From an uncultured Eubacteriales bacterium (GTDB lineage: Bacteria; Bacillota; Clostridia; Oscillospirales; Oscillospiraceae), in assembly GCA_900544975.1 (NCBI GenBank), contig UQXI01000006.1, positions 27,100 through 91,099 of the forward strand: a stretch of 64,000 bases of DNA, given 5' to 3'. The translations under genes were made by a program, and so were the position numbers. The notes beneath the pieces were generated by a model that did not search any database, was not told the origin of the DNA, and saw only the letters and a list, made by a program, of their open reading frames with translations. The stretch's first letter is position 1. The number at the start of each line of letters is the position of its first letter. This document shows, in pieces, positions 1 to 8,122 of this stretch.

Positions 1-1388
1 ACCTGCTGCCGCAAAAAGCCGTTGAGCCTGCCCCGGTAAGTTTCGTTCACCAGGAAGGTATCCGTCTTCTGCCGTCCCGGCGGCAGCTCATCCAGCACGG
101 AGACGTCCAGATCGCCATATAAAATCAGCGCCAGCGTGCGGGGAATGGGGGTGGCGGACATCACCAGCAGATGCGCCCCCTGCCCCTTTTCCGACAGCGC
201 CGCCCGTTGCGCCACGCCAAATCGATGCTGCTCATCGGTAATGACCATGCCCAGGCGGAGAAATTCCGTGGTCTCCGACAGGAGTGCATGGGTCCCAATG
301 GCCAATTCCACCTGTCCCCCGGCCAGAGCCAGCCGCACCCGCCGCTTTTCCCCGGCCGGCAGGCCCCCCGTGAGGAGCGCACACCGGACGCCCAGGGGCT
401 CCAATAGCGTCCGCAATGTGCGGTAGTGCTGCTCCGCCAAAATCTCCGTCGGGGCCATCAGCGCCGTCTGCGCCCCATTCCGGGCCGCCCAGTAGGCGGC
501 AGCCGCAGCCACCACCGTCTTACCCGAGCCCACGTCTCCCTGGAGCAGCCGGTTCATGGGCACGCCCCGGCGCAGATCCCCGGCAATCTCCTCCATCGCC
601 CGCCGCTGCGCTCCGGTGAGGGCAAAGGGCAGAGCCGCGCAAACAGGCTCCAGGTCCAGGTGGTTATACGCCTGCACCTGCTGCACCGTCCGCCTGGCCC
701 GCATGAGGCTGAGGCCGGCGGAAAATACAAAAAACTCCTCAAATACCAGCCGCCGCCGGGCCTCCTCCAGCTCTTTGGCATCCTGAGGCTGGTGAATGGC
801 CCGGTAAGCCGTCTCCGCCGGGAGGATCCCATACTGCGCCCGGACCTCGCCAGGGAGAATTTCCGGTGGCGTTCCACAGTTCTCCAGCGCCTGCAACACC
901 GCCTTCGAGACAGTCTTGTTGGTCAGCCCCGCCGTCAGGGGATAGACCGGCAAAATCCGCCGGGTCACCAGAGGGGCCTCCTCCGGCGCCTCAAAGGCCG
1001 GGTTTGTCATATTGTAGCCGATGAAATCCCCGGAAACCGCCCCATAAAAGATATATTCCCGGCCATATTGCAGTCGCTCCGCCACATGCTTCTGGTTGAA
1101 AAACGTGAGATTCAGCCGGGCAGAGTGGTCCGCCACCGTCACCTTGGTGATTTCCAGCCCCTTCCGGATGAAACTGGTCCGGGGACTGGTCATGACCATC
1201 GCCCGAAAACAGGCCGGCTGGTCCACCTCCAGGCTGGCAATGGGCGCCAGCCTGGTGCGGTCCTCATAGGTCCGGGGATAGTGGTACAGCAAATCCCCAA
1301 TGGTGTGGATCCCCAGCGCCTCGAACAGCTTGGCCTTTGCCGGTCCGATGCCTTTGAGAAATTGAATGCCGTCTGTAAGCTGTGCCAT
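1..1388 (-). CDS. recG: ATP-dependent DNA helicase RecG (3' part lies outside the window)
   Basis: The first 462 residues of RecG, the helicase that remodels stalled forks and branched recombination intermediates. The N-terminal half is the wedge/OB region. A Walker A motif (GDVGSGKT) is encoded near 500-540 and the RecG-specific DEQH box, followed by RFG, near 210-240; a motif III SATPIPRT follows. The reading frame is open to base 1, so the last helicase motifs are cut off by the window edge. The start is the ATG at 1388 behind AAGGGGG on the minus strand. It is divergent from the small gene at 1510. Family assignment is secure. Confidence 0.95.
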   Translation of the reverse strand, partial: MAQLTDGIQFLKGIGPAKAKLFEALGIHTIGDLLYHYPRTYEDRTRLAPIASLEVDQPACFRAMVMTSPRTSFIRKGLEITKVTVADHSARLNLTFFNQKHVAERLQYGREYIFYGAVSGDFIGYNMTNPAFEAPEEAPLVTRRILPVYPLTAGLTNKTVSKAVLQALENCGTPPEILPGEVRAQYGILPAETAYRAIHQPQDAKELEEARRRLVFEEFFVFSAGLSLMRARRTVQQVQAYNHLDLEPVCAALPFALTGAQRRAMEEIAGDLRRGVPMNRLLQGDVGSGKTVVAAAAAYWAARNGAQTALMAPTEILAEQHYRTLRTLLEPLGVRCALLTGGLPAGEKRRVRLALAGGQVELAIGTHALLSETTEFLRLGMVITDEQHRFGVAQRAALSEKGQGAHLLVMSATPIPRTLALILYGDLDVSVLDELPPGRQKTDTFLVNETYRGRLNGFLRQQ

Positions 1389-1509
1389 CTGAATGCCCCC
1401 TTTTCTTTTATAATAGCACAAATGATTGAAATCATCAAGGCCCCAGAAGATTCTCCGGCCCCTGATATTTTGGGACCGTTGGGGAAAACTGACTGGGAGG
1501 TGATTGGAA

Positions 1510-1737
1510 TTGAAACGATGGAACAAGTGCCTGATCTCCCTGTGTCTGGCGGGGTACCTGCTGGGGATTTCCCGAGGGTATGTGGCCGTGTGGAAAGACG
1601 GAGACCCGCAGCCCTGGCTGATTACGGAAATGCCAGTGTCTGTGCTGCCTCCAGCTGACCAGAAGGCTCTGGAGCAGGGCATCTCCCTGCCCGAGGACTA
1701 CCCCCTGGCCAAAGCCCTGGAAGATTATTGCTCCTAG
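1510..1737 (+). CDS. small membrane-anchored protein resembling the BofC C-terminal domain
   Basis: A 75-residue protein with a lysine-rich N-terminus, one short hydrophobic segment (about residues 6-20) and an acidic tail ending LAKALEDYCS. The pattern of a short AVWKDGD strand, a PVSVLPPADQKALEQGI block and a terminal LEDY resembles the C-terminal domain of BofC, the forespore protein of the sigma-K checkpoint. That is a pattern match from memory, not a search result. The TTG at 1510 is preferred to the TTG at 1504 because GGGAGG at 1495-1500 then has normal spacing of 9. It is divergent from recG. Function in this organism is unknown. Confidence 0.6.
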   Translation: MKRWNKCLISLCLAGYLLGISRGYVAVWKDGDPQPWLITEMPVSVLPPADQKALEQGISLPEDYPLAKALEDYCS

Positions 1738-1750
1738 CACAGATTTCCTC

Positions 1751-1779
1751 TTGATTTTTCGGGCAAAAGCGGTTACTAT
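1751..1779 (+). promoter_or_regulatory. sigma-A type promoter for the DUF1292 gene
   Basis: TTGATT at 1751-1756 and TACTAT at 1774-1779 are separated by 17 bases, about 50 bases upstream of the start at 1829. Confidence 0.55.
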
Positions 1780-1828
1780 TACAGTATCAAAAACACCTGC
1801 TTGGCAAACATGCGGAGGATGACACAAG

Positions 1829-2119
1829 ATGGACGATTTCGGTTCTGATTTTATTACCATCACCGACGAAGACGGCGTCGAGTACGAGCTGGAGATTCTC
1901 TCCGAGTTGGATTACCAGGGCGCCCACTATCTGGCTGTGGTCCCCGCCACCAGTCCCGAGGAAGAGGAACCCGAGGAACTGGAAGTGAGCCTCCTCCGGG
2001 CCGATGAGGAAGACGGCGAGCCCATTCTCTCCGCCATCACAGACACCGAAGAGCTGGAGGCTGTCTATCAGCTGATCATGGATCAGCTCTACGAAGACGA
2101 AGCAGACGAAGACGCCTGA
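1829..2119 (+). CDS. DUF1292 family acidic protein (YrzB-like)
   Basis: A 96-residue, strongly acidic protein with no membrane segment. The N-terminal half (FITITDEDGVEYELEIL, then a YLAVVPA strand) is the DUF1292 fold found in Firmicutes, often near alaS-yrrK-type genes. The rest is almost all Asp/Glu and ends in an acidic helix. The ATG at 1829 follows GGAGGA with normal spacing. Biochemical function of the family is not known; it is monocistronic here and followed by a candidate 6S RNA. Confidence 0.85.
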   Translation: MDDFGSDFITITDEDGVEYELEILSELDYQGAHYLAVVPATSPEEEEPEELEVSLLRADEEDGEPILSAITDTEELEAVYQLIMDQLYEDEADEDA

Positions 2120-2159
2120 CCTATCGCTTGATTATTCTCCCTGCTTGGTGCGTGACGCA

Positions 2160-2335
2160 TCCATTTAAACCCACAGTTTATCTTCGGGATGCAGGACTTC
2201 TTCATTGGATTGCAGGCCTCCCGCCGGCGCCGAGACGATCGGTGGACGTTGGAAGCAGTGAACATGTAAGAGCGGCAACCCACCTGCCCTTTTGTGCAGG
2301 TTATAAACGGGTGTGCACGGCCGAAGTGGGGTATG
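2160..2335 (+). ncRNA. ssrS: candidate 6S RNA (SsrS/BsrA type)
   Basis: A GC-rich non-coding stretch of about 175 bases between the DUF1292 gene and a strong terminator. Outer pairing is possible between CCCAC...TTCGG near 2171-2191 and CCGAAGTGGGG near 2321-2331. A right-hand part with GGCAACCCACCTGCC, a TTTT loop and GCAGGTTATAAACGGGT resembles the 3' half of Firmicute 6S RNA, which binds sigma-A RNA polymerase through a promoter-like bubble. The ends are approximate. It may be another structured RNA; a covariance search (RF00013) would decide. Confidence 0.5.
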
Positions 2336-2366
2336 ACAGGGCGCGCAGCTTTGCGCGCCCTGTTTT
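2336..2366 (+). terminator. intrinsic terminator of the candidate 6S RNA
   Basis: The stem ACAGGGCGCGC/GCGCGCCCTGT is followed by TTTT. Confidence 0.8.
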
Positions 2367-2426
2367 AAATTGTCAGGGAAAACCCTCCCTGTGGGCTTTT
2401 CCGGCATTTTCATGCCTTCAAATCAT

Positions 2427-2479
2427 TGGCCCTGCTGCCAGACGAACCGGTTTTCACGGTTCCCCTGGCAGCAGGGCCA
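2427..2479 (-). terminator. terminator of the CofE-like gene
   Basis: A 14-bp stem (GGCCCTGCTGCCAG paired with its complement) encloses an inner AACCG/CGGTT stem, just downstream of the stop at 2486. Confidence 0.75.
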
Positions 2480-2485
2480 TTCTCT

Positions 2486-3187
2486 TTATACTCTCCGGAT
2501 GATGCCCATGGGGGTCTGCTGATCGTCCTGCCCCAGGGGGTTGTCCTTCAAAATCCGGGCATAGAGTCCCCTGTCCAGCGCCTTGGAGGAGACGCCCAAA
2601 ATCTGGCCCTCCAGGTCGTTGATGTCCACAATGCAGGTCTCAAAGCCAATCCGGGCCTTGATATCCCGGGCCACCTGGTCCGGATTCACCGGCCCCAGGA
2701 CCACATAGTGGTTGTAGGGCGGGATGGTGTTATGGCAGGGGCCGTCGATGGACCGGGCCTTGTAGCCCGCCACCTTGTAAAACCAGCCCTTCTTCCGGAA
2801 CAGCTTCTTGCCAATCACAGAGACGAAGGCGGCAAAGAGAATCCGCAGGGTCCCGCACTCCCGCAGGGCGTATTCCATGGTCTCCGGCATCCCCAGGCCA
2901 ATGCCGTGGGGGGTCTTGGTGACATGCTTGCTCAGAGTATAGGCCAGCTTCCGGGGATGAATCTCCTCCATGGGAATGGCCCGCTTCTGGGTGCAGGCCA
3001 CGCACTTTTCCGAAATAAAGAGCACATCCCCGGGCTGCAGCAGGGGCGCGCCATACTGCTGGGCCACATCGCAGATGTTGTCCTGGTCCGTGATCAGGTG
3101 GGTGGGGATGGGCAGGCGGAGGTACTGCACACCATCCACCTCAATGACGCCCTTTTTGCCCTCGTTGGGCTTCAAATCCGTTTCCAT
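2486..3187 (-). CDS. coenzyme F420-0:L-glutamate ligase (CofE)-like protein
   Basis: A 233-residue protein of the CofE/FbiB ligase family, which adds glutamate to F420-0 in F420-producing organisms. The central block, with an SxKxVA-like SEKCVACTQ segment, a LAYTLSKHVTKTPHGIGLG stretch and an NHYVVLGPVNPDQVA segment, is recognisable. Clostridia carry such homologs without making F420, so the true substrate here is unclear. The ATG at 3187 has GAGAGG seven bases upstream; longer in-frame starts would run into the HIT gene. It is the second gene of a pair with HIT, 19 bases apart. Confidence 0.75.
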   Translation of the reverse strand: METDLKPNEGKKGVIEVDGVQYLRLPIPTHLITDQDNICDVAQQYGAPLLQPGDVLFISEKCVACTQKRAIPMEEIHPRKLAYTLSKHVTKTPHGIGLGMPETMEYALRECGTLRILFAAFVSVIGKKLFRKKGWFYKVAGYKARSIDGPCHNTIPPYNHYVVLGPVNPDQVARDIKARIGFETCIVDINDLEGQILGVSSKALDRGLYARILKDNPLGQDDQQTPMGIIRRV

Positions 3188-3206
3188 ATGATATCCTCTC
3201 TTTCCC

Positions 3207-3542
3207 TTACGCCATCTCCAGCGCCAGCGGGCCGCCGCCCAACAGGTGGAAGTGGAGGTGGGGCACCGTCTGCCCCGCATGGGGCCCGCAGTTGCTCACC
3301 ACCCGGAAGCCGCCCTCCAGCTCCTTGCCCAGCTGGGCAATCACTTCCATGCAGTGGGCCACCACCGCGCTGTTTCCGGCGGTGATGCAGGCGGCACTTT
3401 CGATGTGCTCCTTGGGAATCACCAAAATGTGAACGGGCGCCTGGGGATGGATATCCCGAAAGGCCAGAACCGTATCATCCTCATAAACCTTCTGCGACGG
3501 GATTTCCCCAGCCACAATCTTACAGAACAGGCAATCAGCCAT
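3207..3542 (-). CDS. HIT family nucleotide-binding hydrolase (HinT-like)
   Basis: A 111-residue histidine-triad protein. It begins CLFCKIVAGEIPS, the usual HinT N-terminus with two CxxC cysteines, and has the triad HLHFHLL near residue 100. Family members hydrolyse adenosine phosphoramidates or similar nucleotides in the cytoplasm. Length is normal for HinT. It lies upstream of and co-directional with the CofE-like gene. Confidence 0.92.
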   Translation of the reverse strand: MADCLFCKIVAGEIPSQKVYEDDTVLAFRDIHPQAPVHILVIPKEHIESAACITAGNSAVVAHCMEVIAQLGKELEGGFRVVSNCGPHAGQTVPHLHFHLLGGGPLALEMA

Positions 3543-3746
3543 GGCAGCAATCCTCCTGCGTAAAAATTCAGCCGGTGGGGACCGGCTGCAGCTGTTTTTT
3601 GTTATTATAACACAAACGGAACCTTTTGCAAGACTTTTGCCGGTTTGGCTACAAATTCCAGCATTTTTAGGAAGTTGGCCTTCTTTTGTTCAGCCCTCTG
3701 TTCAGAATTTGGTAAAATCACCAAAAGGCACGCCGCCGCTTTTCTC

Positions 3747-4388
3747 TCAGATTTCCCACCAGCACTCGCCCACGCCCACTGGGACAAATCCCAGCTTCTC
3801 ATACAGGGCCATGGCCCGCCGGTTGCTCTCTGCCACCTGCAGCTCCACCGTCTCCCCCTGCATCACCGAAATGAGCGCCGCCGCCACATCCCTTCCGGCG
3901 CCCCTGCGGCAGGAGACCAGGGACAGGAGGGTCTCTCCTTCCACCTGCCCAATGCCCAGAAGCTCCCCGTCCCGGTGGACAAAATATCCGCCCCCTTGCG
4001 CCACCAGCCGGGGCAGATCAGCTTCCCGCAGAGAAAGTGCCGCCGGAACCTCCGCCATCCTCTCGTTGTAAATGCGCAGAAATTCCCCGCCATGCTCCGG
4101 CAGCAGCGGCCAGAGGGCCGCATCCGTGGCCGGGATCCTGGCCCGCTGGCAGGTCATACGCACGAGACGGATCTGAGGCGCCGTCTCAGGCGTCTCCGGC
4201 AGGCGGGAGGCCAGGACCCGCCGGGCCCCTGCCATCCGGCAAAACCGGGCGCATTCGGCTAACAGCGCCGGGGTTTGCCCAGGCTGGGCCCATTGCACCA
4301 CACAGTAGGCCTCCCCCTTCCTGGGCACTTCCTGTAAAATCAACGTGGCGCCGCCAAATTCGCTGGTAAAGACGGGAATGTTCTGCAT
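3747..4388 (-). CDS. GNAT-family N-acetyltransferase
   Basis: A 213-residue protein whose C-terminal half carries the GNAT fold: a strand ending LLGIGQVEGETLLSL, a degenerate acetyl-CoA loop in the CRRGAGRDVAAALI segment, and the NRRAMALYEKLGF motif typical of the last helix and strand. The N-terminal 100 residues are less conserved and may be a second, degenerate GNAT-like lobe. The acceptor substrate cannot be read from the sequence. It is divergent from trxB, with 72 bases between starts. Confidence 0.8.
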   Translation of the reverse strand: MQNIPVFTSEFGGATLILQEVPRKGEAYCVVQWAQPGQTPALLAECARFCRMAGARRVLASRLPETPETAPQIRLVRMTCQRARIPATDAALWPLLPEHGGEFLRIYNERMAEVPAALSLREADLPRLVAQGGGYFVHRDGELLGIGQVEGETLLSLVSCRRGAGRDVAAALISVMQGETVELQVAESNRRAMALYEKLGFVPVGVGECWWEI

Positions 4389-4460
4389 AAAAGTCTCCTT
4401 CCCCCGGCATGGGGACTATGGCTCCGGGCATACTACCTCCATAAGAAGGAGGGGATCCCA

Positions 4461-5378
4461 TTGGATTATGAGCTCGTGATCATTGGCGCAGGACCGGCCG
4501 GGTGTGGGGCGGCGCTTTACGGCGCGCGGGAGGGTCTCACCACGCTCCTGCTGGAGCCGGCCGCACCTGGCGGGCAAATGTCTGTCACCGCCTGGGTGGA
4601 AAACTATCCAGGCGTCCCCGGCACATCCGGCCCCCAGCTGGCAGAAGCCATGCTGGCAGGTGCAAAAGCCGCAGGCGCCACCTTTCTCCAGGCCCAGGTC
4701 ACTGGTCTCAGCCTGTCCGGAACGCCCAAAACCGTAGAAACCACCGCCGGAACCTACACCGCAGGCGCCGTGATCCTGGCCATGGGGGCCGCCCCCCGAA
4801 AACTGCCCCTTCCCGAAGCCGAGGGCTTCCTGGGCCGGGGCCTGTCCTACTGCGCCACCTGTGACGGCATGTTCTTCCGGGGCAAAACCGTGGCCGTATT
4901 GGGGGGCGGGAACGGAGCCGCAGCCTCCGCCCGTAGCCTGGCCCGGCTGTGCAGCCAAGTCCACGTGATTTTCCGCAAAGACGCCATGGGCGCAGACGCC
5001 CGGGAGCAGGAAGCCCTGGCCGCCTGCTCCAATGTGAAGCTCCACCCGGGAACGCTCCTCACCGGCTTGTCCGGCCAGGACCGGCTGGAAGCGCTCACCC
5101 TGGAGGACCGCGCCACCGGCTCCACCAGGGAACTCCCATGCCAGGGACTCTTTGCCGCCATCGGCCGCATCCCGGAAACGGCCCTTCTAAACGGGCAGGT
5201 GACCCTAGATCCCAGCGGTTACGTCCTGGCCGGAGAAACCACCCAGACCTCCCTCCCCGGCGTCTACGCCGCCGGAGACATCCGCACCAAACCCCTCCGC
5301 CAAATCGTCACCGCCGCCGCCGACGGCGCCACCGCCGCCCACCAGGCCGCCCAGTATCTGGGGCAAGGCGCTCCCTAG
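4461..5378 (+). CDS. trxB: thioredoxin reductase (NADPH, FAD)
   Basis: A 305-residue low-molecular-weight thioredoxin reductase. It has the FAD-binding IIGAGPAGCGAALYGAR motif at the N-terminus, the redox pair CATC (about residues 133-136), the NADPH-binding VLGGGNGAAASA motif and the C-terminal FAD motif GVYAAGDIR. Length is as expected. The start is the TTG at 4461, supported by AAGGAGG eight bases upstream. No thioredoxin gene is adjacent. A strong hairpin terminates it. Confidence 0.95.
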   Translation: MDYELVIIGAGPAGCGAALYGAREGLTTLLLEPAAPGGQMSVTAWVENYPGVPGTSGPQLAEAMLAGAKAAGATFLQAQVTGLSLSGTPKTVETTAGTYTAGAVILAMGAAPRKLPLPEAEGFLGRGLSYCATCDGMFFRGKTVAVLGGGNGAAASARSLARLCSQVHVIFRKDAMGADAREQEALAACSNVKLHPGTLLTGLSGQDRLEALTLEDRATGSTRELPCQGLFAAIGRIPETALLNGQVTLDPSGYVLAGETTQTSLPGVYAAGDIRTKPLRQIVTAAADGATAAHQAAQYLGQGAP

Positions 5379-5384
5379 CCCCAA

Positions 5385-5424
5385 ATGGGGCTGTCTCAAA
5401 ACTTCGTTTTTGAGGCAGCCCCAT
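5385..5424. terminator. bidirectional terminator between trxB and the 5434 gene
   Basis: An approximately 17-bp stem (ATGGGGCTGTCTCAAAAC with its complement) and a 3-base loop sits between two convergent genes. Confidence 0.8.
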
Positions 5425-5433
5425 GTTTCCATC

Positions 5434-5970
5434 TTATTTCCTTCTGCCCCCAAATCTCCGCCGGTATAGCCCCTCCAACCGGGTTAACAGGAGATCCGTG
5501 AGAAGAAACGTCAGAACGCCCAGCCCAGCCCCCACGGCCAGCATCCAGGGGGCCTCCTGGCGGAAGGTTTCGGCTACTTGCTCCAGGGACAGGACGAAGA
5601 GGAGCACCGTGTACATGAGGGCGCACGCCACGAGGAACAAAGCCAGCTTGGCGAGGAGGCGGAGCAGCGCTGGGGTGATCCGGTCCAGGGAGCCCTTTAC
5701 GATGGGGTAGTAGCCCAGGAACAAGAACAGGGCCGCCGCCTCGGGGTCCGGGCACAGCAGGCAGCTCAAAATGGCCACCGCCCCATACCAGGCCCAGGCG
5801 ATCCGCCTGCCGCAAGTGTCCACCACCGGCACCAGCAGGACGCTGGCCAGGACCGGGCAGCAATAGGAGGCGGCAGGGAACATGCCGCCCAGGACCATCC
5901 CCGTGAGGGCCAAGGCAGCCAGAACGCCGCACAGGGCCATTTGCTTGGAAGTTGTCCGTTTCATACTCAA
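5434..5970 (-). CDS. multi-pass membrane protein of unknown function
   Basis: A 178-residue hydrophobic protein with about five to six membrane segments and a basic C-terminus (RRRFGGRRK). The arrangement (MALCGVLAALA, then CPVLASVLLVPVV, then a FLGYYPIVK segment) resembles small Clostridial membrane proteins related to ECF S-components, but no ligand-specific motif is visible. It starts with TTG at 5970, overlapping the pncB stop in TTGA, with GAGG eight bases upstream; an ATG lies two codons later. Translational coupling suggests co-expression with pncB, so a link to nicotinate metabolism is possible but unproven. Confidence 0.6.
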   Translation of the reverse strand: MSMKRTTSKQMALCGVLAALALTGMVLGGMFPAASYCCPVLASVLLVPVVDTCGRRIAWAWYGAVAILSCLLCPDPEAAALFLFLGYYPIVKGSLDRITPALLRLLAKLALFLVACALMYTVLLFVLSLEQVAETFRQEAPWMLAVGAGLGVLTFLLTDLLLTRLEGLYRRRFGGRRK

Positions 5971-7415
5971 CGCTTTTGCCTCAGCATATCATTTTTGATA
6001 TTCCAAAGCTTCCGGGACAGGTCCACATAATACGTGTGCGGATTGTCAAACCGCTTCACCTCATCCCAGAGGGTACCCACCTGCTGCTGGCAATAGGCAC
6101 GGATCTCATCCAATGTGGGCTTCCGGTACACCAACTGTCCCTGCCGGAAGATGGGGACCTGCAGCTCCTTGGCCGTAAAATTATACACCGTCTTGGTCTT
6201 CCATGTGGCCTCGGGGTCAAAAATCTCCAGGTCTTTGGAGTCATCCACCGTCTCGTCATGGAGGCACAGGTAATCCGCAATGGCCTTTCCGGTGTCGTTT
6301 CCGTAGAACCGGTACAGCTTCTTAAAATGGGGGTTGGTGATCTTCCCCACGTTTTCCGAAATCTTGATCTTGGGGACGATATTTCCCTCCCCGTCCTCCA
6401 CAGCAGCCAGCTTGTACACGCCACCGAACACCGGCTCCGACCGGGCGGTAATCAACCGCTCGCCCACGCCAAACATGTCGATGCAGGCTCCCTGGCGCAG
6501 GAGATCCTGAATGAGGTACTCGTCCAGGGCGTTGGACACGGAGATCTGGCATTCCGTCCAGCCCGCCTCATCCAGCATCTGCCGGGCCTTCCGGGTGAGG
6601 TAGGCCATATCGCCGGAATCCAGACGAATGCCGCACTTGGTGATGCCCAGGGGCTTCAGAACCTCGTTGAACGCCCGGATGGCGTTGGGTACGCCGGAAT
6701 GCAGGGTATTGTAGGTGTCCACCAGGAGGGTCGCATTGGTGGGATAGAGCCGGCAATAGGTCTTGAAGGCCTCCAGCTCGTCATCAAACATCTGCACCCA
6801 GGCGTGGGCCATGGTGCCGCCGGCCCGGACCCCATAGAGCTGGTCAGAAATGGTGCAGGCCGTGCCGTGGCAGCCGCCGATGTAGGCAGCCCGGGCCCCC
6901 AGGATGGCCGCGTCGGAGCCCTGGGCCCGGCGGGAGCCGAATTCCAGCACCGTCCGCCCCTCTGCCGCCCGAACCACCCGGTTGGCCTTGGTGGCAATGA
7001 GGCTCTGGTGGTTCACCGCCAACAGCAAAAACGTCTCCACCAGCTGCGCCTCAATGGCAGGCGCGCGCACTGTGAGGATGGGCTCCTGGGGGAAAATGGG
7101 CGTCCCCTCGGGTACCGCCCAGATGTCGCCGGTAAAGCGGAACCGGCTCAAATACTCCAAAAACTCCGGCGAAAACAGGTTCCGGCCCCGGAGATAGGCA
7201 ATGTCTTCGGCATCAAAGTGCAGATCCTGGATATAGTCGATGATCTGCTCCAGCCCTGCCGCAATGGCAAACCCCCCGTCATCCGGGCATTTGCGGAAAA
7301 ATACGTCGAAGTAGCAAATGCGGTCCTGCAGTCCACTCTCAAAGTATCCGTTTCCCATGGTCAGCTCATAAAAGTCGCAGAGCATGGTCAGATTCAGCTT
7401 TTCTTTGGTTTCCAT
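5967..7415 (-). CDS. pncB: nicotinate phosphoribosyltransferase
   Basis: A 482-residue enzyme that converts nicotinate, PRPP and ATP to nicotinate mononucleotide in NAD salvage. It begins LTMLCDFYELTMGNGYFESG, a hallmark of the family, and contains the FGSRRAQGSDAA and RLDSGDMAYL segments of the phosphoribosyl-binding barrel. Length matches the Firmicute type. It is the first gene of a two-gene unit with the membrane protein, preceded by a good promoter. Confidence 0.95.
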   Translation of the reverse strand: METKEKLNLTMLCDFYELTMGNGYFESGLQDRICYFDVFFRKCPDDGGFAIAAGLEQIIDYIQDLHFDAEDIAYLRGRNLFSPEFLEYLSRFRFTGDIWAVPEGTPIFPQEPILTVRAPAIEAQLVETFLLLAVNHQSLIATKANRVVRAAEGRTVLEFGSRRAQGSDAAILGARAAYIGGCHGTACTISDQLYGVRAGGTMAHAWVQMFDDELEAFKTYCRLYPTNATLLVDTYNTLHSGVPNAIRAFNEVLKPLGITKCGIRLDSGDMAYLTRKARQMLDEAGWTECQISVSNALDEYLIQDLLRQGACIDMFGVGERLITARSEPVFGGVYKLAAVEDGEGNIVPKIKISENVGKITNPHFKKLYRFYGNDTGKAIADYLCLHDETVDDSKDLEIFDPEATWKTKTVYNFTAKELQVPIFRQGQLVYRKPTLDEIRAYCQQQVGTLWDEVKRFDNPHTYYVDLSRKLWNIKNDMLRQKR

Positions 7416-7465
7416 ACCGGCACCTCACATGGGGCCCTCAAAAGAAGGCCAATTTCATTATTCTG

Positions 7466-7494
7466 ATTATATGCCTTTTTCTCCCAAAGCGCAA
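7466..7494 (-). promoter_or_regulatory. sigma-A type promoter for pncB
   Basis: On the minus strand TTGCGC (7494-7489) and TATAAT (7471-7466) are 17 bases apart. Confidence 0.65.
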
Positions 7495-7505
7495 CCTCTT
7501 TTTCG

Positions 7506-7534
7506 TTGACATTTGTCCGGGCAGCCTGTATCAT
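7506..7534 (+). promoter_or_regulatory. sigma-A type promoter for the thioesterase gene
   Basis: TTGACA at 7506-7511 and TATCAT at 7529-7534, spacer 17. Confidence 0.65.
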
Positions 7535-7581
7535 CAAAGAAACGCTGGGCTTTCGCCCTCATTAGAAAGGAAACCACCATT

Positions 7582-7968
7582 ATGGAACTGACAATCGGCA
7601 TGAAAGGGACCGTCTCCACCCTGGCAGAGCGGCAAGACACCGCCCTGGAAGTGGGCTCTGGGGATCTCTTGGTCTACGCCACCCCCTGCATGGCGGCTCT
7701 CATGGAGGGGGCAGCCTGTGAAGCCATTGCCCCGGCCCTTTCCGAGGGGCAGACCTCTGTGGGCATCGCTCTGGACCTGGCTCACACCTCCGCCACCCCC
7801 GTTGGCATGGAGGTCCGCGCAGAGGCGGAGGTCACGGATATCTCCGGAAAGATCATCACATTCCAAATCACCGCCTTCGACGAAGCCGGAGAAATCGGCC
7901 GCTGCACCCACCAGCGGGCCCTGGTCAACGCCCAGCGGTTTTTAGAAAAGGCTTACGACAAGCTGTGA
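7582..7968 (+). CDS. hotdog-fold thioesterase (FlK-like)
   Basis: A 128-residue single-domain hotdog protein. The segments TPCMAALMEGAACEAI and SVGIALDLAHTSATPVGMEV match the fluoroacetyl-CoA thioesterase (FlK)-like family, in which Thr, Glu and His residues of these segments form the active site. The acyl-CoA substrate cannot be predicted; housekeeping relatives probably clear short acyl-CoAs. The ATG at 7582 follows GAAAGGA. It is monocistronic. Confidence 0.82.
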   Translation: MELTIGMKGTVSTLAERQDTALEVGSGDLLVYATPCMAALMEGAACEAIAPALSEGQTSVGIALDLAHTSATPVGMEVRAEAEVTDISGKIITFQITAFDEAGEIGRCTHQRALVNAQRFLEKAYDKL

Positions 7969-8052
7969 GGCAGACCGGCGTGTCTCCCCGCCGTGAAGGC
8001 CAGCCTGTCAGAGAAAGGAAATGCCCTCACTCCGGGCGTCGGTATCCCATCC

Positions 8053-8081
8053 TTGCAATTTCTCCAAAACGCCAGTATAAT
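8053..8081 (+). promoter_or_regulatory. sigma-A type promoter for the E2-like gene
   Basis: TTGCAA at 8053-8058 and TATAAT at 8076-8081, spacer 17, about 40 bases before the TTG start at 8123. Confidence 0.7.
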
Positions 8082-8122
8082 AAGCCTGACCAGACAGTTT
8101 GCTGAAATTGGAGTGAGAGAAA

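Noticed and set aside
5952..7466. 504-codon open frame opposite pncB
   Set aside because: High GC content at third positions keeps the complementary frame open; it has no motif and no ribosome site.
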